In this document: piece after piece, positions 8,707 through 16,498 of the stretch | How the letters are laid out: the number at the start of each line of letters is the position of its first letter | Numbering within the stretch: the stretch's first letter is position 1 | Source of the DNA: Acetivibrio sp964564015 | GTDB taxonomy: Bacteria; Bacillota; Clostridia; Acetivibrionales; Acetivibrionaceae | Assembly (NCBI GenBank): GCA_964564015.1 | Contig: CAZLZR010000024.1 | Span: forward strand, 1-64,000 | DNA length: 64,000 nucleotides | Reading direction: 5' to 3' | Program-made: the position numbers and the translations under genes | The notes under the pieces: model-generated | Told to the model about the DNA's origin: nothing | The model's database searches: none | The model's input: the letters and a program-made list of their open reading frames with translations, nothing else

Positions 8707-11295
8707 TCATGAGTTTGTAATGACGATGTTCTTTATTAGGGGTCTGCAGTTTTTGCTTGTAACAGTTACAGTAGCCGGCGTTGTTGTACCTGACGGTATC
8801 AATCCTGATGGAAGTAAAAGTACTGCCGTACCTTGGGAGGTTATTTCAGATGTTGATACTACGTTGTCACCTATGCTTAATGTGACTACCCCCTCAGTCA
8901 AACTGCTCCAATAAACACTATAGTTCCTTGCCTTTACATCTACTGTATCCGGCATAGCAGCAGAGATGGATGCAGGAAGTTCCAGGTTCATGTCCATGGA
9001 TGGATCTCCGTAGTAATGGTAAACCTGTAAAGGGCATCCATCGTCATATGACATCCTTGTTCCATCCCATGTTTGCTTAGATTGGATATGTCCTTGCAAT
9101 ATGACATACCCTATTTTATTCATAGGCTTGGGGTTGGCATTAGCAGATACAAGGTCATAATCTATTATATGCCGGAATGTTGCAGGTACTCCCGGATTGG
9201 GCCACATAGCATTAATCAGCGATTTGGCAAAGGCATCATTTGAACCTGAAAGACTTTCCCTGGTTGCGGCGAGAACACCTACAGCTCCGCTCCCCTGTTT
9301 TTTTATCAATTCTGTAGATATAGATGATATGGATGTGCCGGTATAGTCACAAAAGGCTCCAGATAAACAGTTGATGAAGAATAATACAGGCAAAACCCCT
9401 GAATTATTCAAATCTGATACATCGGTTATAGAAAATTTTGTGGGAGCCTCTGAAGAACTACCATGGCCTCGGTAAATACCAAACATCCTGCCGTTATTGA
9501 GAGAAGCCACACTGTCAGCTCCTGAGGCAAGCCAGTTAAAACTTGGGTCAAGAAGATCAGAAGGAAGAGCTTCTCCAAAATGTAACATGGAGTTGTTCCA
9601 ATATCTTGGGATAGCTGTATCTGCTTGCTTTCTATATAAACGATCTACCTGTTTTCCATGATAGGTGGTAAGATATTGCCCAATTTCCCAAATAGTCCGT
9701 GTAAATGCCAAATCTTCATATCCATCTATCTGAGAGTTACCGAATATCATATTATCAGTAGTCTCATCTTGGAAAAGCGCGCCTGTCAAAATATTTTTGT
9801 AGTATAAATCTGAAGTGGGAGGCTGCTTCTCCATTGAGATTATCTTATCGACAACATTGTTTGCTTCCAGTACAGTATCTACAGGAATACGAGCTGTTGC
9901 TGAAAGAGGGAGTTTATTGGATACCGAACTTTCATCAAAGTAATATTGTGCATCTGAGTAATAGTAGGGTGCGGAGGGCCAATTCGGATTATAATTACCC
10001 ATTTGTTTGGACTCAACCCACTGATTATCACCAAACAAGATTATATAGTCAGGTGGATTGGAAGCACGTCCGGCAATAAAGGCTTGAACCTCAGAACTGG
10101 TCCAACTGCTGCGGGTTTCAACAGTTACATCAAATCCCATTTGTCTCTTCCATAGCGCCAGACGGGCAACGGGACTATCAGCACCGGTAGAAAACCGGTT
10201 GTTTGAAACTATCAATATTTCTCCGCGTTCACGCTGTAAAAAGGTTTCGGGAGTTGCAGAAATTTGGGGATTAATGACTGTGTTATTTATAATATCCCTA
10301 TACTGTCCATCTGGCATATTGAAACCGCTTCCGCCGACAAAATCAAACTCAAATTCTATCCTTTTGTATTCTGTCAGTTTATCCTCAATAGGGTTATATT
10401 GGATAGGATTAACCTTAACAAGTGCTAATGATACTCCCTCGACATTTGTGGAAAATACCTCTTCAAAGAGGTTTTGAGGATAATTGCGGTTCTGGTAGGG
10501 CTCGATTGTATTAAGACTTACACCGAGAGTTGATCTGTAGTTTGTTGTTTCCTGTATACTGCTTGAAGTGACGCGCATATTTAATACCGCATCTTTAGGC
10601 ATAACAACGTAGAAGGATTTTATTGACGGGTAGTACCATGTTAATGGTCCGCCTTTATATTCGCGAATAGGTGACTGACAAAAATTTGCAAGTTCCTCAT
10701 TGAAACCCTTCCGCATATCGTTAGAGGTATGTACATCGATAAAACCGGTAACGCCTGATGTACTGGTGTTGGTCACATTTATACTTGTTTTTAGAGGCAT
10801 TTCCTCTCCATAAATTATATTACCATTAGAGTCTACAACCACAACACGGGGATTCAATACATAAGTTGAAGTGGAAATATGGGAAAAGTCATTGGTCTTA
10901 TCCCAGAATGACCAGTCGCCATAATGAAGCCCAAAGACAAATCCCTCGTTTTTTTCTCCTGGTGCCAGGGTCATGTGGGGAGTGATTTTAACCTTGTAGT
11001 TTCCGTTACCAAGGCTTTGCAAATTAGTTATGTTGGGGTCGGTCTGATAATAAAGCTCCAGAAGGGGAGTTTTATTATCCTCTACCGTAAAATAATAGTA
11101 CATGGTAAAATTGGATATTGATGTAGTACCTATATTTTCTATACAGATCCTCGGCTTTTCTATATTGTTTTCATGACTACCTTCATCCCTTGTATAAATT
11201 TTTAGCTGGTCACTTGTTGCCTGCACTGTTATGATTCTTGTAGACGGCAGCAGCATTGATACTATCAAAAGTGCTATTAATGAAAGCTTTCTCAT
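8707..11295 (-). CDS. Secreted gingipain-like C25 cysteine peptidase (paralogue)
   Basis: An 862-aa paralogue of the downstream protease, colinear over its whole length. It has a signal peptide (residues 1-26, ..IITVQATS), a beta-rich N-terminal region, a C25 catalytic domain from about RGEILIVSNNRF, and an Ig-like C-terminus. His611 (YRGHGSSSEAP) and Cys643 (FFINCLSGAF) form the expected dyad, 32 apart. The N-terminal region has 'ENIGTTSISNFTMYYYF', close to the paralogue. The start at 11295 follows AACAGGAGGGATAAG. The two genes are tandem with an 86-bp gap and are probably one transcript, a local duplication. It is divergent from a two-component system, which could regulate it, but no binding site can be assigned with confidence. 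Confidence 0.88.
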   Translation of the reverse strand: MRKLSLIALLIVSMLLPSTRIITVQATSDQLKIYTRDEGSHENNIEKPRICIENIGTTSISNFTMYYYFTVEDNKTPLLELYYQTDPNITNLQSLGNGNYKVKITPHMTLAPGEKNEGFVFGLHYGDWSFWDKTNDFSHISTSTYVLNPRVVVVDSNGNIIYGEEMPLKTSINVTNTSTSGVTGFIDVHTSNDMRKGFNEELANFCQSPIREYKGGPLTWYYPSIKSFYVVMPKDAVLNMRVTSSSIQETTNYRSTLGVSLNTIEPYQNRNYPQNLFEEVFSTNVEGVSLALVKVNPIQYNPIEDKLTEYKRIEFEFDFVGGSGFNMPDGQYRDIINNTVINPQISATPETFLQRERGEILIVSNNRFSTGADSPVARLALWKRQMGFDVTVETRSSWTSSEVQAFIAGRASNPPDYIILFGDNQWVESKQMGNYNPNWPSAPYYYSDAQYYFDESSVSNKLPLSATARIPVDTVLEANNVVDKIISMEKQPPTSDLYYKNILTGALFQDETTDNMIFGNSQIDGYEDLAFTRTIWEIGQYLTTYHGKQVDRLYRKQADTAIPRYWNNSMLHFGEALPSDLLDPSFNWLASGADSVASLNNGRMFGIYRGHGSSSEAPTKFSITDVSDLNNSGVLPVLFFINCLSGAFCDYTGTSISSISTELIKKQGSGAVGVLAATRESLSGSNDAFAKSLINAMWPNPGVPATFRHIIDYDLVSANANPKPMNKIGYVILQGHIQSKQTWDGTRMSYDDGCPLQVYHYYGDPSMDMNLELPASISAAMPDTVDVKARNYSVYWSSLTEGVVTLSIGDNVVSTSEITSQGTAVLLLPSGLIPSGTTTPATVTVTSKNCRPLIKNIVITNS

Positions 11296-11375
11296 GACTT
11301 ATCCCTCCTGTTTCGTCAATAAATTTAAACTTCTGAGTAACTGATTCTAAAATATGTACATGGTTTTATAAATGT

Positions 11376-11466
11376 CCACTTACCGAAAAATGTAAGATTA
11401 TTAATGTATTTAAGATAAAACTAATTTCACAACTGTAGGCCTACAGTATAATTTTTTGGTAAGTGG
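11376..11466. promoter_or_regulatory. Palindromic elements in the divergent intergenic region
   Basis: The 396-bp gap between the C25 gene and the histidine kinase gene holds a 15-bp inverted repeat with one mismatch (CCACTTACCGAAAAA at 11376-11390 and TTTTTTGGTAAGTGG at 11452-11466). Between the arms is a perfect 16-bp palindrome, ACTGTAGGCCTACAGT, at 11432-11447. Dyad symmetry of this kind between divergent genes could bind a regulator such as the adjacent LuxR-type response regulator. It could also be an RNA hairpin. The remainder of the gap is AT-rich with nothing else I can name. Confidence 0.4.
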
Positions 11467-11691
11467 GGAATTTATGGTCATATTCTATAATTCTTCAAAG
11501 CTTTTTATAAGGTCTATTTTTTCTAGTCACTAAACTTAAAATAGAAATTGATTTTATGGTCTTTTCTTCATTGGAATTATTTGATAGAATAATGATATAC
11601 TCAATCTCTGAATGGTAATTGCATCATTATATAAATTTGGTTTTTCTTGCTTAAAAAATACTTGTAATATATTATTTATGGGGACTAAAAA

Positions 11692-13101
11692 ATGGGGATG
11701 CTTATAGCTTCAATTTTACTTTTAATTGCTGCTTTGTTTTATATTTCGACCAAGAAAAATGCGGCCAACCTTATTCTGTCAGTTGTTTTTCTTGTTGCCT
11801 CAATTGGATGCTTTGGTTCCTATATGGAAGTAAGCATGCTGCCAAGTTTAAAAATACGAATTGACCCCAACAGCCACTTTTTATTGTTTATGGAATACCT
11901 AAGTAGCCTATTTTTGTCATTGGGGCATTATTTACCGTACTCTATATTATTGATATTCGCTATATACTTTTCGGGATATATGGAAGAAAAGAAAAAGATA
12001 GAACATATATTTATTGTTATGATTATATTCATACCTTCAATAATATGCTTTACTCTATTTCCTGTTGATAGGCAGTTCAAACCTGATTTCAAATTTCTTT
12101 CTATTTGGTGTGGTATATACTTAATTATATCTATATTTATTTTTAGATCTACATACAAAAGAGCACTAACCATTATTGAAAAGAACAATAGACTTTTTGT
12201 ATCAATGATAGTAATACCTTCTTCATTTTTACATTATATCTTTGTCAATATTACTCAAGCTTTTGGAAATAGAATGATATGGCGATACTCTTATATAATT
12301 GTAGCAATAGCCTTCATAGTATATATTTTTTTCATTATACGATTTGGTGCATTTGGTCTTAAAATTAAAATCGAAAAGATAAAAATGGATACAGCTATTA
12401 GAACAATAAATACAAGCACTGTAATACTTAATCATGCAGTAAAAAACGAAGTATCAAAAATATCTATGTGTGCCAGTACCATAAAAAGTTTTCAAGATAG
12501 GATTGAATGTCCTGATATGAGAGAAAAAATAAGTTTGAGCACTGAAATAATTGAAGACTCTGCAAGTCACCTCTTAAGTCTTGTTTCCAGAATTAAAGAA
12601 ACTTCCAAACCTATTGTTTTAAATGAGAATACAATGAGTTTGCATGCATTGATAGAACATGTGGTTAAAGTATACTCCAAAATAGATGACAAAAAAAATG
12701 TCAGCTTCCACGTTATTTCCGATTATAGTTATATAATAAAAGCTGATTATGCTCATTTGAGAGAGTGTTTTTGTAATATCATCTGTAATGCTATTGAGGC
12801 AGCTGACACGGATGTTAAAATTAATATACGAGTAGTCCAACAGGGGAGATTTTTAGTAGTTATTATAAATGATAATGGACCAGGAATTTCAGATGAGCAT
12901 ATACCTTATCTATTCGAACCTTTTTATTCAACAAAGAAAAATAACAACAACTTTGGATTGGGATTGTTTTACTGTAATAATGTAATGAGAAGGCATGAAG
13001 GAACTCTTGAAATATCAAGTTCAAAAGGAAAAGGAACAAAAGTTACTTTGACAATACCAGAAAAAAGGATTATAAGTAAACAACTACTTTTGGATGCTTA
13101 G
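11692..13101 (+). CDS. Membrane sensor histidine kinase
   Basis: A 469-aa two-component sensor. Residues 1 to about 225 are mostly hydrophobic, with about seven predicted membrane segments and no extracellular sensor domain, resembling 7TM-type kinases. The phospho-acceptor region has His248 in LNHAVKNEVSKI. The ATPase domain shows an N-box (NIICNAIEAAD), G1 (DNGPGIS), an F-box (LFEPFYSTKK) and G2 (FGLGLFYC). A GGGGA site precedes the ATG at 11692. The response regulator begins 9 bp after the stop, so the two are co-translated. The signal is unknown; divergent C25 proteases are possible targets by position only. Confidence 0.9.
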   Translation: MGMLIASILLLIAALFYISTKKNAANLILSVVFLVASIGCFGSYMEVSMLPSLKIRIDPNSHFLLFMEYLSSLFLSLGHYLPYSILLIFAIYFSGYMEEKKKIEHIFIVMIIFIPSIICFTLFPVDRQFKPDFKFLSIWCGIYLIISIFIFRSTYKRALTIIEKNNRLFVSMIVIPSSFLHYIFVNITQAFGNRMIWRYSYIIVAIAFIVYIFFIIRFGAFGLKIKIEKIKMDTAIRTINTSTVILNHAVKNEVSKISMCASTIKSFQDRIECPDMREKISLSTEIIEDSASHLLSLVSRIKETSKPIVLNENTMSLHALIEHVVKVYSKIDDKKNVSFHVISDYSYIIKADYAHLRECFCNIICNAIEAADTDVKINIRVVQQGRFLVVIINDNGPGISDEHIPYLFEPFYSTKKNNNNFGLGLFYCNNVMRRHEGTLEISSSKGKGTKVTLTIPEKRIISKQLLLDA

Positions 13102-13110
13102 GGAGAATTT

Positions 13111-13740
13111 ATGAAAAAGAATAGGCTGATTATCGTTGAAGATGATGAAAAATGGGTTATGGCAATGAAGCTATTTCTTGAATTGGAACCAGACCTTGAA
13201 ATTGTTGCCATTGCAAGCAATTATAATGAGGCAATAGAGATAGGAATTTCAAAAGATGCTGATGTTATTCTTATGGATATTAACCTTTCAGGCAATGACC
13301 TTGATGGCATATATGCAACTGCTGAAATTCTAAGTCATAAAGAAATAAAAGTGATTATGTTAACGTCTATATGCGATAGGGAAGTTATTCAAAATGCTTA
13401 TGTAGCTGGAGCAGTTAACTATGTTATGAAAAACAATTACAAAGAAATACCATCTATAATTAGAAATACCATTTTAAATGTTACTCCGAATGAAGTTCTC
13501 GCAAAGGACTATATGAAGCTTAAAACAAAGGAATTGTTATCACCCTTGACTTCCCAGGAAAGAGAAATATTCAATTTGTTTTCAAACGGAAAAAACAAAA
13601 AGGATATTCAAAACAGCCTGTTTATTTCAGAAAGTACACTTAAGAATCATGTACATAATATAATACATAAACTTAATGTAAATTCTATTCAACAAGCGAT
13701 TGATAAGGTTAAAAGAAAGGGATTTATAAAAGAGTTATGA
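13111..13740 (+). CDS. NarL/LuxR-family response regulator
   Basis: A 209-aa transcription regulator and partner of the preceding kinase. The N-terminal receiver domain has acidic residues at IVEDDE, the phosphorylated Asp56 in VILMDINLSG, Thr in VIMLTS and Lys in VMKNN. The C-terminal LuxR-type helix-turn-helix starts at LTSQEREIF and contains KKDIQNSLFISESTLKNHVHNI. Length is normal for the family. The start at 13111 follows AGGGAGAATTT. The DNA target cannot be read from sequence; the divergent palindrome upstream of the kinase is a candidate. Confidence 0.92.
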   Translation: MKKNRLIIVEDDEKWVMAMKLFLELEPDLEIVAIASNYNEAIEIGISKDADVILMDINLSGNDLDGIYATAEILSHKEIKVIMLTSICDREVIQNAYVAGAVNYVMKNNYKEIPSIIRNTILNVTPNEVLAKDYMKLKTKELLSPLTSQEREIFNLFSNGKNKKDIQNSLFISESTLKNHVHNIIHKLNVNSIQQAIDKVKRKGFIKEL

Positions 13741-13848
13741 TATATAATTCCTCTAAAATAGTTTATTTTTTCTGCAAGCTGCTGGGGGCATCCTGTCAGA
13801 GCGCTTTTTAATTCAGAATTCTTTCGGCTTTGTCACGATATGTATTTT

Positions 13849-13881
13849 TTAGGAAGGTCTATTTTTTTTAGACCTTCCTAA
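13849..13881. repeat. Strong hairpin between response regulator and YiiX-like gene
   Basis: Perfect 13-bp inverted repeat TTAGGAAGGTCTA / TAGACCTTCCTAA with an all-T loop of seven. It may end the two-component transcript. The U-rich run is in and before the hairpin rather than after it, so it is not a textbook terminator. Confidence 0.5.
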
Positions 13882-13946
13882 GCATTTAAATATATTTTAT
13901 CATTAAGCTATTGATTTAATATAATTATGTTTAGGAGATAATTTGA

Positions 13947-14534
13947 GTGGCCATTAATAAAGATTTATTTATTAATATATTGTCTCAGTGTGAAAGTGGA
14001 GATATTCTTTTATGCCGTGGACCTTTTATTTCTATATGTATAAGTGGATTTAAGTTAATGTACTATCCTGAAATATGGGCAAAAGGAAAGTATACCCACG
14101 CAGGTTTGTTTGACAAAGAGCGCTTTATAAAAGGCGATTATTACTGTATTTTATCTGCATCAAATAAAGTAAAGGGATTCAAAAAAAACTTTTGGTCACT
14201 ATTTGGCGAAGTTGGTTATGAATCTATTTCAAAATGGTTAAATGAGGATTTGATTTCAATATATAGGATTAATGGGTATTCACAAAGCAGTGGAACTGCA
14301 TGCATAAGTTATTTGCAGCCATACATAGGCAAATCATTTTATTTCACTGATATAAATAAGTTCGAGTCCTTCTATTGTTCTAAACTGATTGTACTCGCTT
14401 GGAACTCTCAGGGTGTTCAATTCGAAGTTTCTGATAGTCTAACTCAAAGGTTATTTATGCCATTTATAAAGTACTATACACCAAATATCATATCCACAAG
14501 TAAGAGCATTAAAAAAATTTATGAGTTATATTAA
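13947..14534 (+). CDS. YiiX/C92-like permuted papain-fold hydrolase
   Basis: A 195-aa protein of the permuted NlpC/P60 group (YiiX/YaeF/DUF830). It starts with the typical SGDILLCRG strand. Its likely active residues are His51 in YTHAGLFD and Cys144 in FYCSKLIVLAW, the circularly permuted order for this family. There is no signal peptide. The start is GTG at 13947, after TTAGGAGATAATTTGA. Family members are thiol hydrolases or amidases acting on cell-wall peptides or lipids; the substrate here is not predictable. It follows the two-component pair by about 200 bp, behind a hairpin, so it is likely a separate transcript. Confidence 0.75.
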   Translation: MAINKDLFINILSQCESGDILLCRGPFISICISGFKLMYYPEIWAKGKYTHAGLFDKERFIKGDYYCILSASNKVKGFKKNFWSLFGEVGYESISKWLNEDLISIYRINGYSQSSGTACISYLQPYIGKSFYFTDINKFESFYCSKLIVLAWNSQGVQFEVSDSLTQRLFMPFIKYYTPNIISTSKSIKKIYELY

Positions 14535-15001
14535 TAGGTATTGCTAAATTTTCTAAATGGATTAATGCAAGTAATAAACGCAGTATCATATATTTTTAAC
14601 AGTATTTTATTATTAGAACCTGTGACCTATTATTTTACAATAAAGCGTAAAGCTTTACTTGACTTCATTGGTGATACAATAGTGGTAAATGAAAAGATAA
14701 TGCAAGGCCAACCTCGGTAATGAGTTCACCAACAATAGCTAATGTATCATTTTGATTAATATAAGTATAGGTGGAATGAATTTGCGTATTCCGGAACATC
14801 CGGGACACAGAACTCATACATATTTTTGTGGGACAAAGCTTTTAAGTCCAATCAAACTAGAATTGTAAAGGTTGATTGACAAACTCTGGAGGGTGCATTT
14901 AATTATCATGAACCATATTATTCCAAGAACAAAGCCTCAAGCCTTGTAGTTCCGCCTCGCTAACATTCTCTACAGCCTTTACGCAATGTTCTTTCCACAA
15001 C

Positions 15002-15033
15002 AGGGTGCACTATTAAAATATGCACCCTATTTC
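15002..15033 (+). terminator. Hairpin, probable terminator before pheA
   Basis: AGGGTGCA (15002-15009) and TGCACCCT (15021-15028) pair with an 11-nt loop, followed by ATTTCTATT. The pheA promoter lies just after it, so it would insulate pheA from upstream transcription. Confidence 0.5.
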
Positions 15034-15043
15034 TATTAATTTG

Positions 15044-15073
15044 TTGCGAAGATACATTCAGTAGGGATATAAT
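15044..15073 (+). promoter_or_regulatory. Candidate sigma-A promoter of pheA
   Basis: TTGCGA, 18-bp spacer, then consensus TATAAT at 15068-15073, about 60 bp before the pheA start. Confidence 0.5.
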
Positions 15074-15132
15074 AGTGTATGAGTTGCGTGGAAATTGAGC
15101 ACTGCGCAGGATAATAAACAAAGGGGATTTAC

Positions 15133-15963
15133 ATGCTAAGAATAGGTTATTTAGGACCAAAAGGGACTTTTTCCCATGAAGCAATGCTGGAGTATCAAAA
15201 GGGGAATAATGACTTTGTCGGAATTGATTACAATACGATTACTGAAATAGTAAATGCAGTACATAACGATGAAATAGATGAGGGAATTGTTCCAATCGAA
15301 AATTCACTCGAAGGTGCAATTAATGCTACGATGGACACTCTGGCCACAGATGTTGAACTTATAATTAAGGCTGAGATTGTTATTGCTGTAAAACAAAATC
15401 TTATTGCCAGAAAAGAAACAAAGTGGGAGCAGATAAAGTATATACTTTCCCACCCGCAGCCAATAGGGCAGTGCAGAAAGTATCTCGACGACAAATTCAG
15501 TGAAGCTGTTATTAAATTTACATATAGTACGGCGGAAGCAGCGAGGGAAGTTGCAGAAGGCAGTTTTGATATGGCGGCAATAGGCTCTGCCACTGCTGCA
15601 AAAGTATATGGCCTTGATATTATAGCCGAAGGAATACAAGATAGTCAGAATAATTTTACCCGGTTTGTGGTACTTTCAAAAACGGCAGCTAAAAAAGCTT
15701 GCAACAACAAAACTTCAATAGTTTTTTCCACAGAAGACAAACCAGGAAGTTTGTACAGAGTCTTAGATATTTTCAGTCTATGGGATATAAATATGACAAG
15801 GATTGAATCAAGACCTGCAAAAAACGAATTGGGAAAATATATATTTTTTATAGATTTAAAGGGTCATGTTGAAGATGAGGATATACGAGATGCCTTAACT
15901 ATGGTTAGAAGGAAAGCTTCATTTTACAAGTTTCTGGGTTCCTATCCCGAGTTTGAAAAGTAA
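15133..15963 (+). CDS. pheA: Prephenate dehydratase
   Basis: A 276-aa cytoplasmic enzyme converting prephenate to phenylpyruvate in phenylalanine synthesis. The periplasmic-binding-like catalytic domain shows GYLGPKGTFSHEA, PIENSLEGAINATMD and NNFTRFVVLS (the conserved TRF). A C-terminal ACT domain from about residue 195 has KPGSLYRVLDIF and the ESRP motif that binds phenylalanine for feedback inhibition. No chorismate mutase domain is present, the usual monofunctional form in Firmicutes. The ATG at 15133 follows AAAGGGGATTT and a consensus -10. It is a single-gene unit with a weak hairpin downstream. Confidence 0.96.
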   Translation: MLRIGYLGPKGTFSHEAMLEYQKGNNDFVGIDYNTITEIVNAVHNDEIDEGIVPIENSLEGAINATMDTLATDVELIIKAEIVIAVKQNLIARKETKWEQIKYILSHPQPIGQCRKYLDDKFSEAVIKFTYSTAEAAREVAEGSFDMAAIGSATAAKVYGLDIIAEGIQDSQNNFTRFVVLSKTAAKKACNNKTSIVFSTEDKPGSLYRVLDIFSLWDINMTRIESRPAKNELGKYIFFIDLKGHVEDEDIRDALTMVRRKASFYKFLGSYPEFEK

Positions 15964-15998
15964 AATAACTTTCTTTTTAAGTGGGAGTGAGTTTTCAC

Positions 15999-16037
15999 AA
16001 AGATAAGGGTCTCTGTAAATTTATCTTGATGTTTTTT
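15999..16037 (+). terminator. Weak terminator after pheA
   Basis: AAGATAA (16000-16006) pairs with TTATCTT (16021-16027), followed by GATGTTTTTTC. Confidence 0.45.
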
Positions 16038-16125
16038 CGGGAAATTACACACTTGAAAAATTATTAATGTTATAATATATGGCACATGTAGTTTGCAATT
16101 AATATAATACTAATGGAGTGGTTTT

Positions 16126-16464
16126 ATGGCCTTGTTCGACAAAGAAATTGACATAACCAGGAATATTAAAATAATTGAATGGCTTAAAAGCGAGCTTTTA
16201 ACAGATATTGCGAACTTGTTTAAGGTATTGGTGAACGGAGTTAAAGAAGAGGTGCATGAATCTGTTTCCGATACTTTGTCAAACATAATTCTCATAAGCT
16301 ATTTGTTAGGCAGACGTTTAGGCATAAGTTATAATTCAATTGAAATGAAAATTGAGAACAAAGTTAAACTTGGTCTGATTGAAAACCATGACGTAGAAAA
16401 ATACTATGGGGATTTATCCGAGCTGTCAAGACATCTGAACAGTTCAAGGATAAAGAAGCAGTAA
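16126..16464 (+). CDS. MazG-like family protein
   Basis: A 112-aa all-helical protein resembling the clostridial MazG-like family (PF12643 type). It has EIDITRNIKIIEWLKSEL at the start and the helix EEVHESVSDTLSNIILISYLLGRRLGI, where the acidic residues would bind a nucleotide-associated metal. True MazG enzymes hydrolyse nucleotide triphosphates; activity in this short family is unproven. The start at 16126 follows AATGGAGTGG. It lies directly before gdpP-rplI-dnaB, a common position in Clostridia, and is probably in the same operon. Confidence 0.75.
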   Translation: MALFDKEIDITRNIKIIEWLKSELLTDIANLFKVLVNGVKEEVHESVSDTLSNIILISYLLGRRLGISYNSIEMKIENKVKLGLIENHDVEKYYGDLSELSRHLNSSRIKKQ

Positions 16465-16498
16465 GTGAGGGTCGATACCTTTAACGGGAGAAATAGTT

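Larger units (their letters stand above)
14535..15132. other. Non-coding stretch before pheA, possibly holding decayed gene fragments
   Basis: About 600 bp with no supportable gene. Short stretches around 14770-14880 read as protein-like pieces in one frame (WNEFAYSGTSGTQ...) but are bounded by stops, so a decayed gene or mobile-element remnant is possible. I could not match it to a family. The pheA-side end carries a hairpin and a promoter, listed separately. Confidence 0.4.
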
